From: Opitutales bacterium
Lineage (GTDB): Bacteria; Verrucomicrobiota; Verrucomicrobiia; Opitutales; UBA2995
Direction: 5' to 3'
NCBI GenBank assembly: GCA_022824405.1
Contig: JAJDZZ010000045.1
Location: 1 to 64,000 of the forward strand
Length of the DNA: 64,000 nt
Shown here: positions 26,425-35,408 of the stretch, piece by piece
How positions within the stretch are numbered: position 1 is the stretch's first letter
How the letters are laid out: every line of letters starts with the position of its first letter
The notes under the pieces: generated by a model
Databases searched by the model: none
What the model saw: the letters and a program-made list of their open reading frames with translations, nothing else
What the model was told of the DNA's origin: nothing
Program-made: the position numbers and the translations under genes

Positions 26425-26750
26425 AACCCGTAGCGTTTTATTGAGGTCGCTCAACTGCACCACCTTGATGGCGCTGCGCAATTGGCGGGTTGGGCCTCCG
26501 TATACGACTACTTGAGCCGAAATCTGTGGGAGAATTTTCGCCACACGGTGAAGGAGGCGAAATAAACGGAGGTGATGGTAGAGCCGGCCTTTATCTCGAT
26601 GGTGCCCCAATGCCGCGACCTGTTACGTAAAAAGGTCGAATTCCAGACCTCTTGAATCCCTGAAAGAGGGCAAATTGGATCGGTTTCCACGGTTGAGCCT
26701 GTGTATGAGGGTTTCCGCCACCACCAAGTTCTCGAAGAGGTTAACATTCA
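26425..26750 (-). pseudogene. Frameshifted 3' remnant of a DUF4143 ATPase
   Basis: Three minus-strand frames in succession spell the C-terminal order of a DUF4143 protein: LFENLVVAETLIHRLNRGN and SFRDSRGLEFDLF, then GTIEIKAGSTITSVYF, then AQVVVYGGPTRQLRS and VVQLSDLNKTL. At least two frameshifts separate them and the ATPase half is missing. The intact family member at 2007-3188 has the same layout (FETWVVSEI, GAEADLIV, LLVEAKS, AAVVYGGD, RLVPWKEL). It lies between the AbiE pair and tRNA-Asn, bounded by repeat words. Confidence 0.75.
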
Positions 26751-26895
26751 ATCCGGCTGTTGCAGCGGAAATATATCTGCCGTTTGTGTGAATGAATCCA
26801 CTGACCACTAGCGCCGGAGGCGCCACAAGCATCAAGAAACCAGAACCGAGGAACCAGCCCCCGGTCCCAAGAATCCAGAGCCCAGAACCCAGAAA
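26751..26895. repeat. Short repeat words beside tRNA-Asn
   Basis: ATCCACTGACCACTAGCGCC with GGAGGCGCCACAAGC, then a low-complexity AGAACCAGAACCGAGGAACC-like tract with several CAGAACC/CAGAGCCC units up to the tRNA. No gene is seen. Confidence 0.5.
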
Positions 26896-26970
26896 TGGCT
26901 GCCCGGGCTGGGATCGAACCAGCGACAAAGTGGTTAACAGCCACCTGCTCTACCGCTGAGCTACCGGGCA
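26896..26970 (-). tRNA. tRNA-Asn (GTT)
   Basis: Minus strand cloverleaf: acceptor TGCCCGG/CCGGGCA, D arm GCTCAGCGGTAGAGC, anticodon stem GTGG/CCAC with loop CTGTTAA (anticodon GTT), T loop TTCGATC. Discriminator G and CCA are encoded. Length is 75 nt. Confidence 0.95.
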
Positions 26971-27165
26971 CCATGGGAAGGAACGGCTCACAATCATAGT
27001 TTGGAACCAAATGTCAATCCTTTGAAGGCAGGCTTTTTTGAAATAATACCGGGTGGAAGAATTTTTCTGATCTTTTGATTGATTTCCATTTGGCATGCGC
27101 TACGCTCCCTCTCTTTTTCCCACAACCCGATCCGGTCCTGTTCAGCCCCTAATTATCGACCTACG

Positions 27166-27834
27166 ATGCCCAAATCAACTATTGCCGTTAGCTCCCGTGA
27201 AGCCTTTGGTCGCGGAGCCAATCGTCGTTTGCGGTCTTCCGGATCCACCCCGGCGGTAATTTATGCCCGAGGCGAATCCCGACCGGTCAGTCTGGATACG
27301 AAGTCCTTTGCCAAGCTCTGGCACCAATTGGCGGACCTGACCCCGCTGGTGACGATAGAGGAAGGCGAAAAGAAGGTAAAGGCGCTGATCCAGGAGGTGC
27401 AAAGGGACCCCCTCAAGGATACGTTTATTCACGTGGATTTCTTCGAGGTATCGGAGGATCAGGCCGTTACCACACGGGTGGCCCTGCACGCGGAGGGCGA
27501 AGCCTCGGGGGTGAAAAATGAAGGGGGCACATTGGAAATCCACTTGCACGACGTCGAGGTGCGGTGCCTGCCCAAATACTTGCCTGACTACATCGACGTC
27601 GATGTGACGGACCTTAACGTCGGGAAGAGTATCCGCGTGGGAGATTTGCCCGAGGTCGAAGGGTTGGAATACACCATGCATCCGGGGACCGTCGTGATCA
27701 GCGTGGTCGGTCAATTGCGGGAGGCGGAAAGCGAAATCGGCGAAGGACTTCCGGAAGGAGATGAAGAGGCAGCCGAAGCGGGTATGGAAGGGGCGACAGG
27801 TTCGGCCGTTGGAACCGACCGGGACCAGGGTTGA
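27166..27834 (+). CDS. rplY: 50S ribosomal protein L25 (Ctc/TL5 form)
   Basis: A 222-residue long-form L25, which binds 5S rRNA in the large ribosomal subunit. The N-terminal L25 domain (SSREAFGRGANRRLRSSG, then PAVIYARGE) is followed by the TL5 C-terminal domain (FFEVSEDQAVTTRVALHAEG, LPEVEGLEYTMHPGTVVISV). It ends in an acidic Gly/Glu-rich tail. ATG 27166 gives the expected N-terminus; an open frame from 27079 is rejected. It heads the housekeeping run and pth follows after 31 bp, the usual rplY-pth order. Confidence 0.95.
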   Translation: MPKSTIAVSSREAFGRGANRRLRSSGSTPAVIYARGESRPVSLDTKSFAKLWHQLADLTPLVTIEEGEKKVKALIQEVQRDPLKDTFIHVDFFEVSEDQAVTTRVALHAEGEASGVKNEGGTLEIHLHDVEVRCLPKYLPDYIDVDVTDLNVGKSIRVGDLPEVEGLEYTMHPGTVVISVVGQLREAESEIGEGLPEGDEEAAEAGMEGATGSAVGTDRDQG

Positions 27835-27865
27835 TCAAGTATAATTTTAATACCGTTCTTTGAAA

Positions 27866-28471
27866 ATGTCTGTCTCGGTACTCGCCGGTCTGGGCAATCC
27901 CGGGATTGCCTATGCGGAAACCCGCCACAACTTGGGGTTTCGGGTGATCGATGCCTTGGCCAACCGGCATAACCTCGTCTGGAAATTGGAGAAGCGCCTC
28001 CTTTCGGAAGTGGCCTCTCTGCAACGGCACGGCTCTTCCTGGCGCCTGATAAAGCCACAAACCTTTGTCAATGCCAGCGGAGGGGCTTTGCACGCGGCCG
28101 TTCGCTACTACAAGGCCGAGGCGGAATCGGTCATTGTGATCTACGACGATATTCATTTGGAACCCGGGAGGCTCAAGATCAACCGCGAGGGCGGCCCCGG
28201 GGGGCACAACGGGGTCCGGGACGTCATCAGGCGTCTGGGAAACCGATTCGTCCGATTTCGCGTTGGCATTGGGGCCAAATATCCACCCGAAATGGATTTG
28301 GCCGATTTCGTTTTGGGGAAATTGACGCGGGAAGAGGCAGATCTGATTCAAGAAAAAATGGAGCATTATCTCCGAGCTTTGGCGGTTTTGATGGACATGG
28401 GTCCGGAAACTGCCATGAACCAATTCAATCGACGTGAAAACCGCCATGACGCTGACAAAGAGAACTTATAA
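27866..28471 (+). CDS. pth: Peptidyl-tRNA hydrolase
   Basis: A 201-residue hydrolase that frees tRNA from stalled peptidyl-tRNA. AGLGNPGIAYAETRHNLGF contains the catalytic His and Asn. KPQTFVNASG, VIYDDIHLEPGRLKI and REGGPGGHNGVRDVI are the other family motifs with the catalytic Asp and His. ATG 27866 is used instead of the preceding TTG. The end overlaps the start of rpsF by 26 bp, which suggests coupled translation. Confidence 0.96.
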   Translation: MSVSVLAGLGNPGIAYAETRHNLGFRVIDALANRHNLVWKLEKRLLSEVASLQRHGSSWRLIKPQTFVNASGGALHAAVRYYKAEAESVIVIYDDIHLEPGRLKINREGGPGGHNGVRDVIRRLGNRFVRFRVGIGAKYPPEMDLADFVLGKLTREEADLIQEKMEHYLRALAVLMDMGPETAMNQFNRRENRHDADKENL

Positions 28472-28739
28472 CACTACCATAATCCTCGACACCCGCGATC
28501 GGGAAAACCCGGCGCAGGACCTCATTGAGGAGGTAAAGACCACCCTGGAAACCATGGACGTGGAAGTCGTGGAAACAGTGGACTTGGGCCGCCGCGACTT
28601 CGCCCGGGTAACCGACCCCAACTTTCCCTCGGGTCACTATTTCCTGCTCACGTTGGAGGCGCCCACCTCCTTTGCCGACAAGGTTGTGGAAAAATTCCGT
28701 TTGGACAAAACCGTCTACCGTATTATGGTACAATCCTAA
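28446..28739 (+). CDS. rpsF: 30S ribosomal protein S6
   Basis: A 97-residue S6. YNTTIILDTRDRENP at the start and GHYFLLTLEAPTSFADKVVEKFRLDKTVYRIMV at the end (quoted as GHYFLLTLEA and KTVYRIMV) match the S6 ferredoxin-like fold. ATG 28446 lies inside pth, and ssb follows after 26 bp. In many bacteria rpsR sits between ssb and rplI; it is absent here. Confidence 0.92.
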   Translation: MTLTKRTYNTTIILDTRDRENPAQDLIEEVKTTLETMDVEVVETVDLGRRDFARVTDPNFPSGHYFLLTLEAPTSFADKVVEKFRLDKTVYRIMVQS

Positions 28740-28765
28740 CCAAAAAACTTGAACACCCGTATGCC

Positions 28766-29239
28766 ATGCCATCCTTCAATAAAGTAATTCTCCTGGGGAA
28801 CCTTACGCGCGATCCCGAACTGCGGGTCACCACCGGTGGGTTGAGTATCTGTAAATTGGGAATTGCCACCAACCGGGTATACCAGACGCGGGATGGCGAG
28901 CGCAGGGAGGAGGTTACGTATGTCGACGTGGACTCCTTCGGTCGCCAGGCCGAGACCATTTCCAAGTACATGACCAAAGGCCGTCCCATTTTAATCGAAG
29001 GCCGTCTCAAGTTGGATACCTGGGAAACCCAACAGGGGGAAAAGCGCAGCAAGCACTTGGTGGTCCTGGAGAATTTCCAATTCGTCGGCGGACGCGGGGA
29101 TAGCGCGGATGCGGGAGGGTCAGGTTCACACGTCGAGCGCAACAGCCCCCCGCCGCGTCCCAGCAGAGCGCCTGACTCGCCCCCAAGCAGGCCGTCGCAG
29201 CCGACGGACGACATGGAGGATGACGACGTCCCGTTTTAA
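28766..29239 (+). CDS. ssb: Single-stranded DNA-binding protein
   Basis: A 157-residue SSB. The OB fold begins FNKVILLGNLTRDPELRV and includes YVDVDSFGRQAE and RPILIEGRLKLDTWE. A disordered Pro/Ser-rich linker leads to the acidic tip DDMEDDDVPF, which recruits replication and repair proteins. The gene lies in the classical rpsF-ssb-rplI-dnaB order. Confidence 0.96.
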   Translation: MPSFNKVILLGNLTRDPELRVTTGGLSICKLGIATNRVYQTRDGERREEVTYVDVDSFGRQAETISKYMTKGRPILIEGRLKLDTWETQQGEKRSKHLVVLENFQFVGGRGDSADAGGSGSHVERNSPPPRPSRAPDSPPSRPSQPTDDMEDDDVPF

Positions 29240-29257
29240 CTTTAACTCATTCTGCTG

Positions 29258-29734
29258 ATGGCTACCGCAAAAATATTGTTGATCGAACAGGTCGAAGGCC
29301 TGGGCGCTGAAGGAGACGAGGCAAAAGTGAGGGCGGGATACGCCCGCAACTATCTGATACCTAAAAAGTTGGCTATTCCCCTGACCGTAGCTAACCGCAA
29401 GCGGATCGAAGCCTTGAAAAGGGCCCGGGCGCTCCGGGAAACCAATGAGCTCGAAACCGCCCTCGCCCTGAAGGCCGAGTTGAAAGACATTCACATCGCC
29501 ATCCAGGCGAAGATCGGCCAGCAAGGAAAAATGTTCGGGGCGGTCACGGCTCGGGATTTATACGATCACATCGCAGCCGAGGGCGTGGAAATCGAACGGG
29601 AGAAGATCCAACTCTATAATCCGATCAAAAGCATGGGCAAACACGTGACCCGCATCAAACTTCACCCGGAAGTGGGGTTGGATTTTGAATTTGAAGTAGT
29701 TCCGGCCCACGACCAGGACGAACCGGCAGGGTAA
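29258..29734 (+). CDS. rplI: 50S ribosomal protein L9
   Basis: A 158-residue L9. The N-terminal rRNA-binding domain has ILLIEQVEGLGAEGDEAKV and AGYARNYLIPKKLA; a long helix (NRKRIEALKRARALRE) links it to the C-terminal domain, which contains GQQGKMFGAVTARDLYD. It starts 18 bp after ssb and is followed 22 bp later by dnaB. Confidence 0.95.
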   Translation: MATAKILLIEQVEGLGAEGDEAKVRAGYARNYLIPKKLAIPLTVANRKRIEALKRARALRETNELETALALKAELKDIHIAIQAKIGQQGKMFGAVTARDLYDHIAAEGVEIEREKIQLYNPIKSMGKHVTRIKLHPEVGLDFEFEVVPAHDQDEPAG

Positions 29735-29756
29735 CCCAGCCAGATAGAGCCGATCC

Positions 29757-31220
29757 ATGGCCACTTCTCTTGGTCCAACCAAAACTTCCCGCGTGAGGGA
29801 ACCCTCCCGAAGCGGCTATTCAGATGATTCGGTTTCGAGAGGCGGGTTAATCGGACGTACCATGCCCCACAATGCGGAAGCGGAGGAGGGATTGCTCGCC
29901 TCCTGTATTTTGGACGGCGATCTGGTGATGCCTTTATGCTTGGAGAAAAACCTGCAGGCCGACGCCTTCCACGTATCCCGACACCAGATCATTTTTGAAG
30001 CTCTGCTTTCCCTCTATAACAAAAAGTCGGCCGTGGATGAAATTTTATTGGGCGAGGAGTTGTCCAATCGCGATGAGCTGGAGACGGTGGGTGGCATACC
30101 GGGTATCAACCGTATTACCGACCGGATCGAAACGACGGCCCACGCAAGTTATTTTCTCGATATAGTCCGGACCAAATACCTGCTCAGGCGGCTTATCCGC
30201 ACCTCTACCCGCACCGTGGAACGCTGTTTTGAGGAGCAGGAAAACCTGGAGGAGTTTTTACAGGACGTGGAAACGGAAATATTCGATATTGGCATGGACC
30301 GATCCGAGGACGCTTCCCGCGACATCAGTCAAACGGTGGACGCGGCCGTAGCCATGGTTCATTCCTTTCTCGAAGGAAAGGGGGCCTTGCGAGGATTGGC
30401 CACCGGATATCGCGACCTGGACAAACTGACCTTCGGCTTGCAAAAGAACAACATGATCGTGTTGGCCTCCCGTCCCTCCATGGGAAAGACCAGTCTGGCG
30501 CTCAATATATCCGAGGCGGTCGCTTTGCCCAAGGGGGGGGAAGGTGTTCCGACCCTCATTTTCAGTCTCGAAATGGGGCATCAGGATTTGGGCATGCGCA
30601 TGCTCTGTGCCCGCTCGCGCGTTGCCATGAACCGGTTGCAGGATGGATTTTGTTCCGCCGAAGAAAAGCAGGCATTGGGCACCGCCGCGGTCGAGCTGAA
30701 GAAGGCGCCGATCATAATCGACGATTCGAGTAATCTGACCATCATGGAACTGCGGGGGAAAGCCCGCCGCATCGCTTCCCGCCTCAAGAGCAAGACCGGC
30801 CTCCCCGTGGGATTTATCGTCATCGATTATTTGCAACTTTTGAGTGGCGCCAACACATCCGTTTCGCGCGAACAGCAGATCTCGGAAATCTCTCGCGGGA
30901 TAAAGGGATTGGCCAAGGAACTTGAAGTGCCCGTCCTTGTCCTAAGTCAGTTGAACCGCGAGATGGAAAAAGAGAAACGCAAGCCCCGCCTATCCGATTT
31001 GAGGGAATCCGGATCCATCGAACAGGACGCCGACGTGGTGTTACTTCTGAGTAAACCGAGGGATTCCGAAGACGATCACCAAACCATTCAGAACGTGGCC
31101 GATTTAATCATTGCCAAACAACGTAACGGGCCGGTAGGAGAGTTGAAATTAACGTTCCGCAAGGAATGTACCCGATTTGAAAATTATGCAGCCCCACGCC
31201 GTCACGGGTCAGATTACTAA
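29757..31220 (+). CDS. dnaB: Replicative DNA helicase
   Basis: A 487-residue hexameric helicase that unwinds DNA at the replication fork. The N-terminal domain opens MPHNAEAEEGLLASCILDG. The RecA-like domain has Walker A SRPSMGKTSLALNI, Walker B FIVIDYLQLL, the SQLNREMEKE arginine-finger region, and LRESGSIEQDADVVLLL. About 35 extra residues precede the usual start; an internal ATG would shorten the tail. Its 3' end overlaps bamA by 35 bp. Confidence 0.95.
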   Translation: MATSLGPTKTSRVREPSRSGYSDDSVSRGGLIGRTMPHNAEAEEGLLASCILDGDLVMPLCLEKNLQADAFHVSRHQIIFEALLSLYNKKSAVDEILLGEELSNRDELETVGGIPGINRITDRIETTAHASYFLDIVRTKYLLRRLIRTSTRTVERCFEEQENLEEFLQDVETEIFDIGMDRSEDASRDISQTVDAAVAMVHSFLEGKGALRGLATGYRDLDKLTFGLQKNNMIVLASRPSMGKTSLALNISEAVALPKGGEGVPTLIFSLEMGHQDLGMRMLCARSRVAMNRLQDGFCSAEEKQALGTAAVELKKAPIIIDDSSNLTIMELRGKARRIASRLKSKTGLPVGFIVIDYLQLLSGANTSVSREQQISEISRGIKGLAKELEVPVLVLSQLNREMEKEKRKPRLSDLRESGSIEQDADVVLLLSKPRDSEDDHQTIQNVADLIIAKQRNGPVGELKLTFRKECTRFENYAAPRRHGSDY

Positions 31221-33678
31221 ACTGGCTTCGATTCTAATTTTAGCCTGTTCCCATTTCTCAGTCCAAAACCTGAAGGCCCAGGTAAGCCAGGAGGGAGTGG
31301 TGATCGGGGATGTGGAAATCGAGTTTATCGGGGTCCAGAATGTAAACGACGAAGTGGTTCGGGCCAACATTCAGGTAAGTCCCGGGGTGCCTTATTCCGA
31401 GGCCATGGTGGACGACTCGGTTCGCGGCCTCTACAACACCAATTTATTTGAGTATATCGATGTAAAGCGTCTCGAAGTGAGGGAAAATCTGATCGATCTG
31501 ATCTTTCGGGTCAAAGCGAAGTATCGGGTCCTGGCCATATTCTTCGACGGAAATTCTCGCATAAAAGACAAGCGCCTGGAGAAGGAAATTGCCTCGAAGG
31601 TCAATGCCGCTCTGAACGAACGACTGGTCAAGGAGGATACCCAAACCCTTTACGCCTATTACCAGAAGAAGGGGTTTACCCAGGTTCAGGTGGATTATGA
31701 AATCGATCGCGACCTGGAGACGGGCTTCGGGGAAATCACCTTCAGGATCGATGAGGGCCCCAAGGTAAGGGTCAGCCGGATATATTTTCAGGGAAATACC
31801 GCCTTCAAAAATAAGAGGCTGGTCAAGGAGATGAAAACCAGGCCATGGAATTGGATATCCTGGCTGACCGGTTCCGGGAAGCTCGACGACGACCAGTTCG
31901 AGGAGGACCTCATCAAAGTGCGCGATTTTTACCGCAACGAGGGGTACCTGGACGTGGAAATCCTGGAGGACGAAATCCAGTTCGATTACAGCCGGGATGG
32001 AAAACTCGACATGTACATTCCGGTTCGGGAAGGGCGTCAGTACAAAATTGGGGACATCTCCGTTTCGGGCAACGAGTTGTTTCCTTCCGAGCTGTTGTTG
32101 GCGGCTCTGGAGCTGAAAAAGGGCAGCACCTATCTGCCGGAAAAATTGGATGAGGACAGGGAGTCCTTAAGCGACTTTTACGGTTCGGTGGGGTATCTCG
32201 ACGCACGGGTGGAAATCAAGCGGATCCCCAATATCGACACCGGAGATATCGATATCGAATATGTGGTGAGCGAAGGAGAGCGGTTCCGGGTCGAGTCCAT
32301 CAAAATCGAAGGGAACACCAAATCCAAAAGTGTCATCATCCTGAGGGAACTATCCCTTGCTCCGGGAATGCCGTTTGATCTGTTGCGCATGAAAGTGAGC
32401 AAGCAACGCCTGGAAAATACGCGCTGGTTCGAGACGGTGGAGACGACGGACGAGCCCACCAATATTCCGCAGCGGCGCAACCTGAAAGTGACGGTGGAAG
32501 AAGGCCGCACGGGCAACTTTACCTTCGGGGCCGGGTATTCCTCCATTCAACGGGCCGTGGGATTCATCGAAATCACCCAGGGCAATTTCGATATTTTCAA
32601 TTGGAGGTCTTTTTTCCAGGGGGACGGTCAAAAGCTCCGTCTGCGATTGGAGGTCGGATCGTTATCCGACCAGGCGGTGCTTTACTGGGAAGAACCCTAT
32701 TTTCTGGACAATTATTTTTACCAATTGGGTTTCGGGTTCCAAATATTCAAACAAAGTTCGGAGTATTTCAGTACCTTGTACGATGAATCCCGCGTGGGAT
32801 TCGAGGTATTCCTGCGCAAGCGCCTGATCGAACTCATCGAAGGGCGCTTATCCTACAGCCTGGAGGACGTGACCCTGGACTTTTTTCAGCAGATCCCCCC
32901 GGGATTCCTGCCCTACTTCAACGAGGAGGAAGTTGTGGCGGACAGGAACGAAATTCAGAGCGAGATTTCGCGCGTGGCTCTGGCTCTGGCCCGGGATACC
33001 CGGGACAAAATCCTGTTTACCAACAAGGGAACCCGCCTGATGCTGATCAATACGGTGGGGGGTGGAGTCCTCGGAGGAACACAGGATTTCGTAAAAGTGG
33101 AATTTTTGGGATCCACCTGGATACCGATTTACGAACTGGGCCAGGGCTTGAATATCGATGTGCGCACGGGCGTCGCCTTTGGTTACGACGATACCCAGAT
33201 AACGCCCTTCACGGAGCAGTTTTTTCTGGGAGGTCCCAACACGATTCGAGGGTATGATTATCGCCGGGTCGGGCCGGTGGACATGGGAACTCCTTTGACG
33301 GACGCGACCGGGGAAGTTTTTCTCGATGCCAATGGCAATCCCCGGCTTCGGTTTGAACCTTCCTTCGAACCCAAGGGCGGCCAGACTTACGGCATGATAA
33401 CCTTGGAGTATTTTTACAGTATTTCGGAACAGGTTCGGCTGGCCGCCTTCTACGACGGGGGTTTTGTGGGAAGGGGAGTGGCTGATTATGGCAAAGGCCT
33501 GGACTGGTGGAGCGACAACATCGGGATCGGTCTCACCATTACGGTAATGGGAACTCCCCTTCGGCTTGATTACGCCATACCGATCAATTCGACCGATATC
33601 AGAGATCAATTCGGAGAAACCATTTACACGAACGATGAAGGTGGGCAATTCAACTTCAATTTTGGAACTCGCTTCTGA
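31186..33678 (+). CDS. bamA: Outer-membrane protein assembly factor BamA
   Basis: An 830-residue Omp85-family barrel that inserts outer-membrane proteins. A signal peptide (about residues 10-32) is followed by POTRA repeats, seen in EIEFIGVQNVNDEVVRANI, VLAIFFDGNSRIKD, VSRIYFQGNTAFKN and YKIGDISVSGNELF. The C-terminal barrel includes GGPNTIRGYDYRRVGP, the conserved L6 VRGF/Y-like motif, and ends FNFNFGTRF with the terminal Phe insertion signal. The gene starts inside dnaB and is followed by an Skp/OmpH gene, the common order in Gram-negative bacteria. Confidence 0.95.
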   Translation: MQPHAVTGQITKLASILILACSHFSVQNLKAQVSQEGVVIGDVEIEFIGVQNVNDEVVRANIQVSPGVPYSEAMVDDSVRGLYNTNLFEYIDVKRLEVRENLIDLIFRVKAKYRVLAIFFDGNSRIKDKRLEKEIASKVNAALNERLVKEDTQTLYAYYQKKGFTQVQVDYEIDRDLETGFGEITFRIDEGPKVRVSRIYFQGNTAFKNKRLVKEMKTRPWNWISWLTGSGKLDDDQFEEDLIKVRDFYRNEGYLDVEILEDEIQFDYSRDGKLDMYIPVREGRQYKIGDISVSGNELFPSELLLAALELKKGSTYLPEKLDEDRESLSDFYGSVGYLDARVEIKRIPNIDTGDIDIEYVVSEGERFRVESIKIEGNTKSKSVIILRELSLAPGMPFDLLRMKVSKQRLENTRWFETVETTDEPTNIPQRRNLKVTVEEGRTGNFTFGAGYSSIQRAVGFIEITQGNFDIFNWRSFFQGDGQKLRLRLEVGSLSDQAVLYWEEPYFLDNYFYQLGFGFQIFKQSSEYFSTLYDESRVGFEVFLRKRLIELIEGRLSYSLEDVTLDFFQQIPPGFLPYFNEEEVVADRNEIQSEISRVALALARDTRDKILFTNKGTRLMLINTVGGGVLGGTQDFVKVEFLGSTWIPIYELGQGLNIDVRTGVAFGYDDTQITPFTEQFFLGGPNTIRGYDYRRVGPVDMGTPLTDATGEVFLDANGNPRLRFEPSFEPKGGQTYGMITLEYFYSISEQVRLAAFYDGGFVGRGVADYGKGLDWWSDNIGIGLTITVMGTPLRLDYAIPINSTDIRDQFGETIYTNDEGGQFNFNFGTRF

Positions 33679-33703
33679 GGCGCTTGTGCGTCATTCAACT
33701 AAC

Positions 33704-34303
33704 ATGATGAAATTTGGCGCTACATCCATCTTTCTTGCCGCCCAGGTCATTTTCCTTCCCGTTGCCTGGGCGGAACTCAATATCATGACCGTCGACGTAG
33801 GGATTCTCTACGACAATTACTATAAGACAAACGAGGCGGAGGAAAAACTGAAAGCCCGCATGGATACTGCCAAGGGGCAGTTGGAGGAAATGAACGCTTC
33901 CCTGGAGGCCGAAATTGAAACCTACAAAACATTGTTGGAAGAGGCTCAGAACCCCGTTCTTTCGGAGGAAGCGCATCGCCAGGCGGAGAACGAGGCCCAC
34001 CTGCATATGGAAAAGATTCGCCAAATGCAGCAGGATGTTCGGTTATTTCAGCAATCTACCCAGAATCAGTTGGCCACGCAGCAAAACACCCAACGCCAGT
34101 TCATGTTGGAGGAAATCAAAACGGTTGTTCTGGAAGTGGCCAATGAGAAGGGAGTCGACTTGGTTTTGGACACTTCTCCGGCCATCACGGTGAGTCTGCC
34201 TTCGGTTCTTTTTGCCAATCCCACCTGGGATGCCACCAAAGACGTATTGGCCATCCTCAATGCGGATGCGCCCATACCGGCGGAAGTCACTCCGGCCGAG
34301 TAG
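33704..34303 (+). CDS. Periplasmic chaperone, OmpH/Skp family
   Basis: A 199-residue exported protein. A signal peptide (residues 1-22, ending PVAWAE) precedes TVDVGILYDNYYKTNEAEEKL, the OmpH start motif. Residues about 40-140 are long charged helices rich in Gln and Glu, the tentacles of Skp that hold unfolded outer-membrane proteins. The C-terminal VDLVLDTS segment is typical. It lies between bamA and lpxD as in many genomes. ATG 33704 or 33707 may be used; the longer frame from 33566 is rejected. Confidence 0.88.
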   Translation: MMKFGATSIFLAAQVIFLPVAWAELNIMTVDVGILYDNYYKTNEAEEKLKARMDTAKGQLEEMNASLEAEIETYKTLLEEAQNPVLSEEAHRQAENEAHLHMEKIRQMQQDVRLFQQSTQNQLATQQNTQRQFMLEEIKTVVLEVANEKGVDLVLDTSPAITVSLPSVLFANPTWDATKDVLAILNADAPIPAEVTPAE

Positions 34304-34364
34304 CCCACCATTCTTATTTTCGGTTTGAACCCGTTCTTGTTACGAAGCAGGGTTTGAAGCATAG

Positions 34365-35408
34365 ATGTGCCGCTTCAATCTGAATTTGGAGAAGATCTCC
34401 GACTTGGCGATACCTTTGGAGGTCAGGGGTGGCACAAATGCGGTTGTAACGGGGATATCCTCCTTGGCGGAAGCCGGGGAAGGCGATCTGTCCTTTTTGG
34501 CCAACCGGAAGTATGGCCGGGAGGCGGCCGATTCCAAAGCATCGGTTATCATTGTTCCGGACGATTTTGCCGGCGAACCCGCCAAGGACCAAGCCTTTCT
34601 CCTTCATCCTCAACCCTCCTTCGCCCTGGATAAGGTATGCGCCTACCTCGAGCGCCGGTTATCTCCGTCGCCTGAGCCCGGCATTCATCCCACCGCCATT
34701 GTGCATCCGTCAGCCGAAGTGCCGAAAGACGTCCACATCGGGCCCATGGCCGTCGTGGAAGAAGGCGCCAAACTGGGTTCGGGTTGTGTCATCGGCCCTC
34801 AGGCCTTTATCGGCCACCACGCGCAAGTGGGAGAAGACACCGTGCTGAAAACCCGCGCCGCGGTCATGGACCGCAGTCAAATCGGCCGCAATTGCGTTTT
34901 GCACCCCGGTTGCGTGGTGGGATCGGATGGTTTTGGATACGAAACGGTGGATGGGGAACACCTGCGCTCCCCCCAGATTGGAATCGCGGCGCTGGAAGAC
35001 CACGTCGATGTAGGCAGCAACACTACCATCGACCGGGCCCGGTTCAGTGAAACGCGCATTGGCGCTGGAACCAAAATCGACAATCTGGTGCAGATCGCCC
35101 ACAATGTGAGGATCGGCAAGGGTTGTTTTCTTGCGTCGCAGGTGGGTATCGCGGGCAGCTCCACCCTGGGGGACTACGTTTTTCTGGGGGGAAGGGCGGG
35201 GGTTTCCGGCCACCTGATGGTGGGAGATCGTTCCCGGGTCGGAGGTTCAACCATCGTATATCAAAATTTACCGGCAAAAAGTTTTGTCTATGGAGATCCC
35301 GCCATGCCATATTTTCAGGCGCAAAAATTCAATGTCCTGCGCGTCAGGCTGCCCGACCTTTTTCGTCGGGTCGCCGCTATCGAAAAAACCCTTACATCCG
35401 ATCCATGA
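34365..35408 (+). CDS. lpxD: UDP-3-O-(3-hydroxyacyl)glucosamine N-acyltransferase
   Basis: A 347-residue lipid A enzyme that adds the second acyl chain to UDP-3-O-acyl-glucosamine. The N-terminal LpxD domain has [17 protein letters not shown]. The rest is a left-handed parallel beta-helix of hexapeptides ([20 protein letters not shown]) with GSDGFGYE and the catalytic-His segment [15 protein letters not shown]. The C-terminal helix is normal. Its TGA overlaps the start of prs (ATGA). Confidence 0.95.
   Translation: MCRFNLNLEKISDLAIPLEVRGGTNAVVTGISSLAEAGEGDLSFLANRKYGREAADSKASVIIVPDDFAGEPAKDQAFLLHPQPSFALDKVCAYLERRLSPSPEPGIHPTAIVHPSAEVPKDVHIGPMAVVEEGAKLGSGCVIGPQAFIGHHAQVGEDTVLKTRAAVMDRSQIGRNCVLHPGCVVGSDGFGYETVDGEHLRSPQIGIAALEDHVDVGSNTTIDRARFSETRIGAGTKIDNLVQIAHNVRIGKGCFLASQVGIAGSSTLGDYVFLGGRAGVSGHLMVGDRSRVGGSTIVYQNLPAKSFVYGDPAMPYFQAQKFNVLRVRLPDLFRRVAAIEKTLTSDP

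Noticed and set aside
35123-35404. Upstream extension of prs into lpxD
   Set aside because: The extension is antisense-free lpxD coding DNA in another phase; ATG 35405 gives the standard Prs N-terminus and an ATGA overlap.
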